A stretch of 64,000 nt of DNA from CAZHVS01 sp964536015 (GTDB lineage Bacteria > Bacteroidota > Ignavibacteria > Ignavibacteriales > Ignavibacteriaceae), in contig CAZHVS010000002.1 of NCBI GenBank assembly GCA_964536015.1, forward strand, positions 124,001 to 188,000, written 5' to 3'. Positions within the stretch are counted from its first letter, which is position 1. The number at the start of each line of letters is the position of its first letter. Under the pieces are notes generated by a model, which was not told the origin of the DNA, ran no database searches, and saw only the letters and a list, made by a program, of their open reading frames with translations. The position numbers and the translations under genes are program-made. Below, one piece after another: positions 35,287-44,609 of the stretch.

Positions 35287-38200
35287 TTATTTAAGAAGGA
35301 TCATTTTTTTAGTTTGGGTAAAGTTGTTTGTCTGAAGTTTATAGAAATAAATTCCAGAGCTAACTCTAACACCAGATTCATTCCTGCCATCCCAAATGAT
35401 TTCATGTGAGCCTTCTTTCTGAAGACCATTTTGCAAAGTTCGAATCAACTGTCCATCAACTCTAAATATCTTTAACGTTACGTGTGAAGCAGCAGGCAAC
35501 GAATAGGCTATCCTTGTAGATGGATTAAATGGATTCGGATAATTCTGTTTTAAAATAAATTTATCAGGAGTCTGTAAATGATTAATTAAAATTTCCTTCA
35601 CATCAGATATGATAGGTGCTTTGGTAGTAAACCTGATGGCAAAGTTATTTGATATTTCATTAGCGGTTATGTTATAAGTTTCATCGAACAAATAATTTGT
35701 TCCAACGGTTTCAGTATTATCTTCTATACCTATTGAACAACTTCCTGGCTCTTCAACTATTTTATATTGCAAAATCAATTCACCATCGCCAGTCGGAGTT
35801 GGATAATAAGCCGGATCAAGCAGAATTACCTGGAATGTTTCAACGTCTGCAGTATCATCTACATGAACAACATCAAGCCATTCAACAATAAAACGATGAT
35901 TTTGTGTGTCAGAATAATAAAGAAGTTTACCGTTATTCACACCCTGCACATTACTAAAAAAGTCATCCCAGAAAATAGCTGCCATATTGTTAATTGTATC
36001 AAGGCAGGGTAATGACCTGTTATTTGGTGCGGTTTGAGTTCCGCTTCCAAATGCAATCCAGCCATCACTGTTTATTCTAACCTGTGTGAAATTATTTCCA
36101 TAATACTTAAATGTGAATGGTAATGTTACAGTTCTTGTAAAATTACTATAACCAGAAGGTTTAGGGATCTCTGTACCAATACTATTTATTTCAACCCAAT
36201 TAAATTTTGGGGCTTGTGCCCAAAGTGTATCAACACTTGAGTAAGCATAATAGCCATATGTATCAGGTCCGGTTGGATCAAAAGGAGAAGGCATTGCAAT
36301 TTCAAGCACTGTATCAATAGTTGTTGAATATGGATACAAACCATTTTGTGTCTTTATTTTATAATTACAAATTGCATTATACTTGACGGGACAATTTTCA
36401 CTCACTTTTACAATAAAGAAATCATTATTGTTAATTGCAGAACTATCTTTTAAAATATTTCCGAAAGTCCCGACCGAATCAAGAATTGTAATATATTGGT
36501 CATTAGTTGATAGAATTACTTTTACTTCCGGAGCTATATCATCACCTATATTGGAAATGTTTAGTTTCAGTTTAACAGTTTCGCCTGGATCCATTCTGTG
36601 ATTTTGCAAAGTATTTCCGCTATCATCAATTACATAATTGTTGTAGGTAATTTTGCAACCATGAATTTTTACATTCTGGAAATAATCCCATGATTTTGAA
36701 TTAGTATAAACGTGCAATTTAAATGGAATATTTAATCCAATCGGGCAATCGGGTTTTACAAAAAACTGGAAAGGAGAGCCTGAAGAAGAATCATTTGGGG
36801 CAATATTTCCATAGTCTATCGAATCAGTTGTTATTATTTGAACAAAAGAAGATAAGCTATCTGGTATTGAAATCTTTGCGCAGACATTATTGGAAATAAT
36901 TGTTCCCCAATTTTTTAAAGTAAAACCAATAATACCATTTTCATTTGGATTCATTAATCCATCATCATTTCCATCAAGATCATCAATATAAGCTTGACCA
37001 ATTGGAGTAATGTTTTCAGTTCCTGTAGCAATAACAATTGTATTTAACTTTGGAACTATTGCACCACCACAAACAGCTAAATTTAAAGTTCCTTCAACAG
37101 TTGGGATAACATTTATTGTTGCAATTCCAAAACCATCAGTTGTTCCTATTGCATATACACCAGAACCAGTGATAGTAACTCTTGCACCACCTAATGGTCT
37201 ATTGGTTGCTGAATCTTTTACTACAACCTGAACCTGATTTAAACCAACATAAACTGTATCAGGATGTTCAACTTTTATACTTTGTGGAATATCTTTCCAA
37301 ACGTGAATTGAGGGATCGCCCAAGACACAATAAATGCGATAATGATATTCAACCCATTGAATATTTCCAAAGAAATTATACATATACAATTTTCCATTAA
37401 GTAATGCTTCACCAGGACTATCCATTCCTTCCTGAAACATTCCTATATAAATTCCCATATCAATTTTATTGTTGTATGTTGTATGAGTATTTGAAGTTGG
37501 ACCAACAAAAGCACACGCACCTCTCGGTTGCGTTAAAGAACCAAGTTCAATCCATGCTTCACCAAAACAATTATCTGTACCGCTGGCGTTAAACATTGCT
37601 ACACCACAACCAATGCTTGTTACAAATGTAAGTTTTTCACCATTATTTAAACTGTTAACATTTGTTGTTGTAAAATTATAACATCTTGCTTGCCAACCTG
37701 TCGACCAACCTTCACCACGATAATTAAGAAAACTTCTACCTGCATTAATGGAAGCAAGGACATCACTTAGATGAACTGTACAAGTGCTTGAACTAGTGCC
37801 GTTACTCATTAAAGTATCAACTGAAAGAAATTGTCCACCTATGAGCATACCCTGTGCAGTGAATCTTTTGGTTTCTATTTGTGAATCATATAAATTGTTA
37901 GAACATACAACTCCGCGTTTAAACCAATCACCTCCGGTTGCTGGTCTATATGGTTCTTTTTCGTACTTGATAAATTTATTAACCATAATCTGAAGATAAT
38001 TATCATTCGAATTTGTGAATCTTCCTATCATTAATTCAGGGAAATAATCATTTCCTACAAGTTCAACAAAATAATCTTCATTTGGAAAAGTATAATCATA
38101 TGAAACTAGTTTAAGAGGTGCTACTCCATTATCACCAACAAGCAATACGTGAGTAGGAGGATCATTACTAAGATATTCAGAGAGGATATGATCTCTTACA

Positions 38201-39066
38201 ACTGTCGGATTATTACTCGTTGCACCAATCTGGCTGAATTTTGTAATCTTAATTTCTGTTCCGGTTTTATTTTTCCAATCAGCATATGGAAGAAAACTAT
38301 TGTAGTTTGCATCAGGCACTATGCATAGCATTTTATCGTGACCAGTTACAAGGCCTTCATATCGTTCATTTAATACTTCATTATAGTTAAAAATGAAATT
38401 CCTGTATAATTTATCAAACGATGGAGCAATTGGTTTATCAGGAGTAGTCTTTGGGTTTAGGCCTTCTCCATTTCCATAATTAACTCTTACAGTTATCGAT
38501 GAAATTATCTCAAGCTCTTTGTTTAGAGGTGAATATCTGACAGGAAAAACTGATACTCTCGCAATTCTAAAATCTCTGAATACAGCAGGGTCTTCAACTT
38601 TAACAATATTTTCAGGATAAACTTTTTCTGAATTGTAGCAATTAATATTTTCAACATAAGGTGTTTCAGGTTCACCTTCAATCCAGCTTTCTCTTGCAGG
38701 TGCAAGATAGATGTTTTTTAATTTGATTACTTCACTTTTATTTATTACTTCTACAGAAACGGTACCTCTATCTGGAATGGCAAGTACTCTTGATATATGA
38801 GAAATTTCAGGATATCCAACTTCAGTGGTTATTCCCATGTCGTTAAGTTCAATTGTACTATAATTTTTACCATCGGCTGAAAAGTTTTTCAGGAAGAAAC
38901 CAGGTAAATCAATTTTAATTGTGGAGCTTCGAGATGTGTTACTTAATAAAGTGACTATTGGTTTAGAATTTTCCGGAAATCTGTTATCTAAGGTTATCCA
39001 TTGTCCTGAGAGAATTGAAGTTAAAAAAAGAAATGAAAGGACTGAGAGAGTAATTTTTTTATTCAT
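35287..39066 (-). CDS. Gingipain-like (C25) T9SS secreted protein
   Basis: A 1259-residue precursor: signal peptide, a gingipain-type propeptide (about 20-230), a C25 caspase-like domain (about 240-590) with MLCIVPDANYNSFLPYADWK, VLLVGDNGVAP and PELMIGRF, then Ig-like and other beta domains, and a T9SS sorting domain (KQNYPNPFNPSTRIAY, ending KKMILLK). The catalytic Cys is present in TSIGCGVAMF (about 500). The place of the catalytic His (GHG in gingipains) reads NYRGEGWSTGW, so His is replaced by Glu. The protein may be inactive or use another His. It faces the acyl-CoA dehydrogenase gene across a divergent 218-bp gap. Confidence 0.87.
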   Translation of the reverse strand: MNKKITLSVLSFLFLTSILSGQWITLDNRFPENSKPIVTLLSNTSRSSTIKIDLPGFFLKNFSADGKNYSTIELNDMGITTEVGYPEISHISRVLAIPDRGTVSVEVINKSEVIKLKNIYLAPARESWIEGEPETPYVENINCYNSEKVYPENIVKVEDPAVFRDFRIARVSVFPVRYSPLNKELEIISSITVRVNYGNGEGLNPKTTPDKPIAPSFDKLYRNFIFNYNEVLNERYEGLVTGHDKMLCIVPDANYNSFLPYADWKNKTGTEIKITKFSQIGATSNNPTVVRDHILSEYLSNDPPTHVLLVGDNGVAPLKLVSYDYTFPNEDYFVELVGNDYFPELMIGRFTNSNDNYLQIMVNKFIKYEKEPYRPATGGDWFKRGVVCSNNLYDSQIETKRFTAQGMLIGGQFLSVDTLMSNGTSSSTCTVHLSDVLASINAGRSFLNYRGEGWSTGWQARCYNFTTTNVNSLNNGEKLTFVTSIGCGVAMFNASGTDNCFGEAWIELGSLTQPRGACAFVGPTSNTHTTYNNKIDMGIYIGMFQEGMDSPGEALLNGKLYMYNFFGNIQWVEYHYRIYCVLGDPSIHVWKDIPQSIKVEHPDTVYVGLNQVQVVVKDSATNRPLGGARVTITGSGVYAIGTTDGFGIATINVIPTVEGTLNLAVCGGAIVPKLNTIVIATGTENITPIGQAYIDDLDGNDDGLMNPNENGIIGFTLKNWGTIISNNVCAKISIPDSLSSFVQIITTDSIDYGNIAPNDSSSGSPFQFFVKPDCPIGLNIPFKLHVYTNSKSWDYFQNVKIHGCKITYNNYVIDDSGNTLQNHRMDPGETVKLKLNISNIGDDIAPEVKVILSTNDQYITILDSVGTFGNILKDSSAINNNDFFIVKVSENCPVKYNAICNYKIKTQNGLYPYSTTIDTVLEIAMPSPFDPTGPDTYGYYAYSSVDTLWAQAPKFNWVEINSIGTEIPKPSGYSNFTRTVTLPFTFKYYGNNFTQVRINSDGWIAFGSGTQTAPNNRSLPCLDTINNMAAIFWDDFFSNVQGVNNGKLLYYSDTQNHRFIVEWLDVVHVDDTADVETFQVILLDPAYYPTPTGDGELILQYKIVEEPGSCSIGIEDNTETVGTNYLFDETYNITANEISNNFAIRFTTKAPIISDVKEILINHLQTPDKFILKQNYPNPFNPSTRIAYSLPAASHVTLKIFRVDGQLIRTLQNGLQKEGSHEIIWDGRNESGVRVSSGIYFYKLQTNNFTQTKKMILLK

Positions 39067-39221
39067 TCTGATTTTCCTACATAATATTCAAAATTATAAT
39101 TAACAATTTTTTTTATATTCTAAAATAACAAAAAAGTTATAGCCAATTACAATAAATATTAATTATTATTTTTTTTTGATAAATGAATAATACTATGCAA
39201 AAATTTTTAAATATAAACCTC

Positions 39222-39253
39222 TTTGGTTATTGATGCTTGATTTGATAATTTTG
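39222..39253 (+). promoter_or_regulatory. Candidate Bacteroidota-type promoter
   Basis: TTTG at 39222-39225 and TAATTTTG at 39246-39253 (consensus TAnnTTTG) are separated by 20 bp, which fits the -33/-7 promoter of the Bacteroidota primary sigma factor. The expected start lies about 25 bp before the acyl-CoA dehydrogenase start codon. In AT-rich DNA such matches can arise by chance. Confidence 0.45.
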
Positions 39254-39284
39254 CCAACAAAAATTAGAAATTGGTGGAGAAAAA

Positions 39285-40454
39285 TTGAGTAAATTTTCCG
39301 GAGTTGATTATTTAAATATTGACGATCTTTTTTCAGATGATGAAAAGATGGTTAGAGATACTGTGAGGGATTTTGTTGAAGAAGAAATTATTCCAATCAT
39401 TGAAGAATACAATAGGAATGCAAAATTTCCAATGCAGTTGATTTCCAAGATGGCTGAGCTTGGAATATTTGGTTCAACTCTTCCTGCTGAATATGACTGT
39501 GCTGAAATGAATAATGTTGCTTATGGACTTGTAATGCAGGAATTAGAAAGAGGTGACAGCGGAGTACGAAGTTTCGTTTCCGTTCAGAGTGCACTGGTCA
39601 TGTATCCAATATTTACTTTTGGAAGTGAAGAACAAAAAAAATATTGGCTTCCGTTATTGGCTAAAGGAGAGAAAATTGGCTGCTTTGGATTAACTGAACC
39701 TGATTTTGGTTCAAATCCGGGTGGAATGATTACGAAGGCAGAAAAAACGAATGGCGGTTACATATTAAATGGCGCAAAAATGTGGATTACCAACGGAACT
39801 ATTGCTGATGTTGCAGTTGTATGGGCAAAGTTAGATGGAATCGTTAATGGATTTTTAGTTGAGAAAAATTTTAAAGGATTTTCTGCACCGGAGATGAAAG
39901 GGAAACATTCGCTTCGTGCTTCAGTTACTTCTGAATTAGTATTCGATAATGTGTTTGTTCCTGATTCACATCATCTTCCAAATACTTCTGGATTAAAGTC
40001 TCCATTGATGTGTTTAAATCAGGCAAGATATGGAATTGCCTGGGGAGTTGTTGGTGCAATGATGGCTTGTTACGATTCTGCTTTGAATTATGCCAAGTCA
40101 AGAATTCAGTTTAGCAAACCAATTGCAGCTTATCAAATGACTCAGGAAAAATTGGTCTATATGTTAACAGAAATTACTAAATCTCAATTAATCAATGTTC
40201 AGCTTGGCAGGTTGAAAGATAATGGAAAATTAAAATATCAACAAGTATCATTTGCAAAAAGAAATAATTGTGAAAAAGCTCTTGACATTGCAAGAGTAGC
40301 AAGAGAGATTCTCGGTGCAAATGGTATTCTTGATGAATATCCTGTAATGCGTCATTCTGCAAATCTTGAATCAGTTAAAACATATGAAGGAACACACGAG
40401 ATGCATACACTTATTATTGGAGAAAATATTACAGGTTTTCCTGCATTTGATTAA
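39285..40454 (+). CDS. Glutaryl-CoA dehydrogenase-like acyl-CoA dehydrogenase
   Basis: A 389-residue flavoenzyme. It follows the glutaryl-CoA dehydrogenase pattern: RSFVSVQSALVMYPI near 98-112 (substrate Arg and Ser), GCFGLTEPDFGSNP near 138-151 (FAD), ARYGIAWGVVGA near 247-258 and KTYEGTHEMHTLIIG near 365-379 with the catalytic Glu. GCDH oxidises and decarboxylates glutaryl-CoA to crotonyl-CoA in lysine and tryptophan breakdown. The start is TTG at 39285, chosen because GGTGGAGA lies 5-12 bases upstream and no ATG fits the N-terminus. It is followed by its own terminator. Confidence 0.88.
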   Translation: MSKFSGVDYLNIDDLFSDDEKMVRDTVRDFVEEEIIPIIEEYNRNAKFPMQLISKMAELGIFGSTLPAEYDCAEMNNVAYGLVMQELERGDSGVRSFVSVQSALVMYPIFTFGSEEQKKYWLPLLAKGEKIGCFGLTEPDFGSNPGGMITKAEKTNGGYILNGAKMWITNGTIADVAVVWAKLDGIVNGFLVEKNFKGFSAPEMKGKHSLRASVTSELVFDNVFVPDSHHLPNTSGLKSPLMCLNQARYGIAWGVVGAMMACYDSALNYAKSRIQFSKPIAAYQMTQEKLVYMLTEITKSQLINVQLGRLKDNGKLKYQQVSFAKRNNCEKALDIARVAREILGANGILDEYPVMRHSANLESVKTYEGTHEMHTLIIGENITGFPAFD

Positions 40455-40460
40455 ATGTCT

Positions 40461-40483
40461 GACCACTTTATGTGGTCTTTTTT
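40461..40483 (+). terminator. Intrinsic terminator after acyl-CoA dehydrogenase gene
   Basis: A 6-bp stem (40461-40466 with 40472-40477), 5-nt loop and six T lie just after the TAA at 40452-40454. The hairpin precedes guaB and would separate the two transcription units. Confidence 0.8.
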
Positions 40484-40504
40484 GTATTGATCTGGAGAAA
40501 TATT

Positions 40505-41968
40505 ATGAAAAATAAATTTGAAATTGAAGGTCTTACTTTTGATGATGTTCTTCTCATTCCTCAGAAGTCGTCTGTTTTGCCAAGAGAAACTGATGTTTCT
40601 ACTTATCTTACAAATGATATTAAGCTGAACATTCCATTTATTTCTGCTGCTATGGATACAGTGACCGAGGCTGAAATGGCTATATCAATTGCACGTGAAG
40701 GTGGTATTGGGATTATTCACAAAAATATGTCAATTGAAAAACAATGTGATGAAGTTGATAAAGTTAAAAGAAGTGAAAGCGGAATGATTCTTCATCCATT
40801 AACATTAACTGAAGATAAAACAATTGGTGATGCAGAAGAATTAATGAAAAAATTCAGTATCTCCGGAATACCAATTATTGATAAACAGGGAAAACTCGTC
40901 GGAATTCTTACTAACAGAGATTTAAGATTTCATCCAAACAGGAAAGTAAAAGTTGTTGAATTAATGACAAAAGAAAATCTTGTTACAGCACCTGTTGGAA
41001 CTGATCTCTTGAAAGCAGAAAAAATTCTTCAACATCATAAAATTGAAAAACTTCCTGTGGTTGATAAAAACGGAATTTTAAAAGGATTAATCACATTCAA
41101 AGACATTCAAAAAAAGAAGAAGCATCCTTTTGCTTGTAAAGACGAACACGGCAGGCTAAGAGCTGGAGCAGCGGTGGGAGTTACAAAAGAAACAATTGAT
41201 AGAGTTGATGCATTAGTTCATTCAGGAGTTGATGTTATAGTTATTGATACAGCTCATGGGCATTCTTCCGGTGTGCTTAAAATGGTAAAAGAAGTTCGTA
41301 ATAAATTTAAAGACATTCAGTTAGTTGCAGGTAATATTGGTACTTTTGAAGCTGCATTAGAGCTTTACAAAATTAGAGTTGATGCAGTAAAAGTCGGCAT
41401 TGGGCCGGGTTCAATTTGTACTACAAGAATTATTGCCGGTGTTGGAATCCCACAAATAACCGCGATAAATGAAGTGTATAAAGCATTGAAAGGGAAAAAA
41501 ATCAAAATAATTGCTGATGGAGGAATCAAATATACCGGTGATGTTCCAAAAGCAATTGCTGCTGGTGCTGATTCAGTTATGATTGGTGGACTTTTTGCCG
41601 GTGTTGAAGAAAGTCCCGGTGAAAAAATTCTTTATGAAGGAAGAACATTTAAAATGTACAGAGGAATGGGTTCAATTGAAGCGATGAAACAGGGAAGCAA
41701 AGACAGATACTTCCAGGATGTTGAAGAAGATGTCGCAAAACTTGTTCCTGAAGGTATTGAGGGAAGAGTTCCATATAAAGGTTTGTTGTCTGATACTATT
41801 TATCAACTGGTGGGTGGATTAAAGGCTGCAATGGGTTATTGTGGTGTAAAAAATTTATCAGAATTAAAAACCAAAACAAAGTTTGTAAAAATTACTCAGG
41901 CTGGATTAAAAGAAAGTCATCCACACGATGTTACCATAACAAAAGAAGCTCCTAATTATCATAAGTAA
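40505..41968 (+). CDS. guaB: Inosine-5'-monophosphate dehydrogenase
   Basis: A 487-residue enzyme that oxidises IMP to XMP with NAD, the committed step of GMP synthesis. The TIM barrel is interrupted by two CBS domains (about 95-205). The active-site loop is GIGPGSICTTRIIAGVG (about 297-313) with the catalytic Cys, and MYRGMGSIEAM and KGLLSDTIYQLVGGL complete the substrate site. An in-frame ATG at 40472 lies inside the preceding terminator; the ATG at 40505 has GGAG at 40494-40497 and gives the normal N-terminus (FEIEGLTFDDVLL). It is followed after one base by the glycosyltransferase gene. Confidence 0.96.
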   Translation: MKNKFEIEGLTFDDVLLIPQKSSVLPRETDVSTYLTNDIKLNIPFISAAMDTVTEAEMAISIAREGGIGIIHKNMSIEKQCDEVDKVKRSESGMILHPLTLTEDKTIGDAEELMKKFSISGIPIIDKQGKLVGILTNRDLRFHPNRKVKVVELMTKENLVTAPVGTDLLKAEKILQHHKIEKLPVVDKNGILKGLITFKDIQKKKKHPFACKDEHGRLRAGAAVGVTKETIDRVDALVHSGVDVIVIDTAHGHSSGVLKMVKEVRNKFKDIQLVAGNIGTFEAALELYKIRVDAVKVGIGPGSICTTRIIAGVGIPQITAINEVYKALKGKKIKIIADGGIKYTGDVPKAIAAGADSVMIGGLFAGVEESPGEKILYEGRTFKMYRGMGSIEAMKQGSKDRYFQDVEEDVAKLVPEGIEGRVPYKGLLSDTIYQLVGGLKAAMGYCGVKNLSELKTKTKFVKITQAGLKESHPHDVTITKEAPNYHK

Positions 41969-41969
41969 A

Positions 41970-43250
41970 ATGTTTAAAGTATTAGTAATTGCATATTATT
42001 TCCCTCCTGCAGGACTTAGTGGTGTTCAGAGAACACTGAAATTTGTTAAGTATTTACCACAGTATAATTGGCGTCCAACTGTTTTAACTACAGGAAAAAC
42101 TGCTTATTACGCTCATGATCATTCGTTACTTGATGAATTAAAAGGTAAAGATATTTCTATTGTCAGAGTTCAAGGAAGCGAAATAAATTCTTTGCTTGCA
42201 AAAAAAGGTACAATCAAAATGCCTTCAGAATTTGTAAGAAAATTGTTAAGCAGAATAAGTAGTTTTTTTTTCATTCCTGATAATAAAATTGGTTGGTGCA
42301 ATGCAGCTTATAAAGTTGCAAAAGATTTGCTTTCAAAAGAGGAATTCGACTTGATTTTTGTAACAGGACCACCTTTTTCTACAGTGAATCTGGCTGTAAA
42401 ACTTAAAAAAGAATTTAAACTGCCTCTGGTAATAGACTACAGAGATTTATGGTTTGGGTATCAGTTTGGTTTTTATGCGACTCCACTGCATAAATACCTT
42501 ATTAAAAAAATGGAATATCATGCTTTAAAAATTGCCGATAAAGTTACAGTAACAAATCGTCGTATAAAAGAAAAACTGATGGATTATTATAAGTTCGTTG
42601 CTCATAATGATATCGTAATTCTTACTCACGGGTTCGATCCTGAAGATTTTAATAATATCGGTAAAGTTGAAAAGGAAAACGATAAATTTGTTATCACTTA
42701 TTCAGGAATTTTCTACGAGTTTATAACTCCAAAATTTTTTCTAAAAGCATTTAAAGAGATTTCTATTGAAAGACCTGATGTAGCAGCTAATATCGAACTA
42801 CATTTTGTAGGGATATTAAGAAAAGAAAATAAAAAATTAATCAAGAAACTTGGCTTACAAAGTTTTGTCAGGGATTTTGGATATGTTCCTCATTCTGAAG
42901 CAATCAAAAAAATAATGGCAAGTGATGTTCTATGGTTAATGGTTGGACAGGGAAGAAATGTTGAGACTCATTCTGCAGGAAAACTATTTGAATATTTCGG
43001 CTCACAGAAACCCATAATTGCTTGCCTTCCTGAAGGTGCATTAAAACAAGCTGTGCAAGAATACGGTGCTGGATTCTTATGTGAACCAGATGATATTCAG
43101 GGAATTAAAAAATTAATTTATAAAACTTACGAGCTATACAGGGAAGGTAAACTTCCATTTCCTAATCAGGAATTTGTTGATAAACATAGAAGAGATTACC
43201 TTACTGATTACCTTTCAAAAGAATTTCAATTTTTAGTAAAGGTGAGATAA
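41970..43250 (+). CDS. GT4-type glycosyltransferase
   Basis: A 426-residue protein with two Rossmann-like domains. It opens with VLVIAYYFPPAGLSGVQR, the glycogen-like nucleotide-sugar transferase entry loop, and has DLIFVTGPPFSTVNLA, PLVIDYRDLW and, near 325-345, VETHSAGKLFEYFGSQKPI, the acceptor/donor EX7E-like region of GT4 enzymes. It probably adds a sugar to a lipid-linked or surface glycan; donor and acceptor are unknown. It sits between guaB (1 bp) and purD (directly adjacent), a location with no evident functional link to purine synthesis beyond shared transcription. Confidence 0.87.
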   Translation: MFKVLVIAYYFPPAGLSGVQRTLKFVKYLPQYNWRPTVLTTGKTAYYAHDHSLLDELKGKDISIVRVQGSEINSLLAKKGTIKMPSEFVRKLLSRISSFFFIPDNKIGWCNAAYKVAKDLLSKEEFDLIFVTGPPFSTVNLAVKLKKEFKLPLVIDYRDLWFGYQFGFYATPLHKYLIKKMEYHALKIADKVTVTNRRIKEKLMDYYKFVAHNDIVILTHGFDPEDFNNIGKVEKENDKFVITYSGIFYEFITPKFFLKAFKEISIERPDVAANIELHFVGILRKENKKLIKKLGLQSFVRDFGYVPHSEAIKKIMASDVLWLMVGQGRNVETHSAGKLFEYFGSQKPIIACLPEGALKQAVQEYGAGFLCEPDDIQGIKKLIYKTYELYREGKLPFPNQEFVDKHRRDYLTDYLSKEFQFLVKVR

Positions 43251-44525
43251 ATGAATGTTCTGGTAATTGGAAGCGGTGGAAGAGAACACGCTATTTGCTG
43301 GAAAATAAAACAGTCTCCTTTGTGCGAGGATTTATTTGTTCTTCCCGGTAATGGTGGTACTAGAGAAATTGCAAAAAATATCTCACTAAAAATATCAGAT
43401 CAAAAGGAAATTTTAAATTTCTGTAGAGAAAACAAAATCGATCTTTGTGTTATTGGACCTGAACAACCTCTTGTTGATGGACTTGCTGATTTTCTCAGGC
43501 AAAATAATGTTAATGTTTTCGGTCCAAATAAAAATGCTGCTAGAATTGAATCCGAGAAAGCATTCGCTAAAGATTTAATGTTAAAATATGATATTCCTAC
43601 TGCTGCTTATAAAGAATTTCATTCATCCCAAATCAAAGAAGCCATAGATTTTTTATCAAATCAGATTTACCCATTGGTTATAAAAGCCAACGGACTTGCA
43701 GCAGGAAAAGGTGTGGTAATTTGTAATGATTTTAATGAAGCAAATCAAACTATTGAGAATTTTTTTATTCATAAAATTTTTGGAAGTTCAGGTGATAAGT
43801 TAATAATTGAAGAGTTTCTGACCGGAGAAGAAGCTTCAATATTTGCAGTTACAGATGGAAAAGAATATGTAATTTTACCTGCTTCGCAAGACCATAAAAG
43901 AATTGGAGATGGTGATACTGGAAAGAATACTGGCGGAATGGGAGCTTATGCCCCGACGCCTGTTGTTACTGATTATATTCTTAATCAGGTAGAAGGAAAA
44001 ATTATTAAACCAATAATACAGGCTATGCAGAAAGAAGAATGTCCATTTTCTGGTTGTCTGTATTGTGGATTAATGATTACCTCAGAAGGACCAAAAGTCA
44101 TTGAATTTAATTGCCGCTTTGGTGATCCTGAGACACAAGCTGTTCTTCCTATTTTAGAAGGAGATCTGTTGGAGTTGCTCTATTCATCTGCTATTGGAAA
44201 AATTAATAAATCAGCAGTAAAATATTCGGGCGGTTCAGCGGTTTGTGTTGTCACAGCATCTAAAGGTTATCCAGATAATTATGAAACAGGTTTTGAAATA
44301 AAGGGATTAAATGATTCTGAAAATGTTGTAATATTTCATGCGGGTACAAAATCAATTGGTGAAAATGTTATAACTAATGGTGGAAGAGTTTTAGGTGTTT
44401 GCTCTTATTTATCAGAGAATAACATAGCATCTGCTATAGAAATTGCATATAAAAAAATAGAAAACATTTTTTACGATAATATTTATTTTAGAAAAGATAT
44501 TGCAGCACGTGCAATAAAAAAATAA
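43251..44525 (+). CDS. purD: Phosphoribosylamine-glycine ligase
   Basis: A 424-residue ATP-grasp enzyme that joins glycine to phosphoribosylamine, the second step of purine synthesis. Motifs are VIGSGGREHAICWKI at 4-18, GPEQPLVDGLADFLR near 65-79, VIKANGLAAGKGVV near 143-156, DHKRIGDGDTGKNTGGMGAYAP near 222-243 and the metal-binding EFNCRFGDPETQ near 284-295. Length is the family norm. Its ATG follows the stop of the glycosyltransferase with no gap, and the ribosome site AAAGGTGAG lies inside that gene. Confidence 0.96.
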   Translation: MNVLVIGSGGREHAICWKIKQSPLCEDLFVLPGNGGTREIAKNISLKISDQKEILNFCRENKIDLCVIGPEQPLVDGLADFLRQNNVNVFGPNKNAARIESEKAFAKDLMLKYDIPTAAYKEFHSSQIKEAIDFLSNQIYPLVIKANGLAAGKGVVICNDFNEANQTIENFFIHKIFGSSGDKLIIEEFLTGEEASIFAVTDGKEYVILPASQDHKRIGDGDTGKNTGGMGAYAPTPVVTDYILNQVEGKIIKPIIQAMQKEECPFSGCLYCGLMITSEGPKVIEFNCRFGDPETQAVLPILEGDLLELLYSSAIGKINKSAVKYSGGSAVCVVTASKGYPDNYETGFEIKGLNDSENVVIFHAGTKSIGENVITNGGRVLGVCSYLSENNIASAIEIAYKKIENIFYDNIYFRKDIAARAIKK

Positions 44526-44609
44526 TTTTTATTAAAATTCTGTTTGCCTTTTAAATAATATTTCTTAATGTTTCGGTTAAACGTTTAGAAATCTATGAAA
44601 GGTGTTCAA

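Noticed and set aside
35697..37592. Several plus-strand frames of 60-80 codons
   Set aside because: Shadows of the C25 T9SS gene on the minus strand, with no motif or ribosome site.
40472..40504. Longer start for guaB
   Set aside because: It begins inside the terminator hairpin and lacks a ribosome site; the ATG at 40505 has GGAG and matches the family N-terminus.
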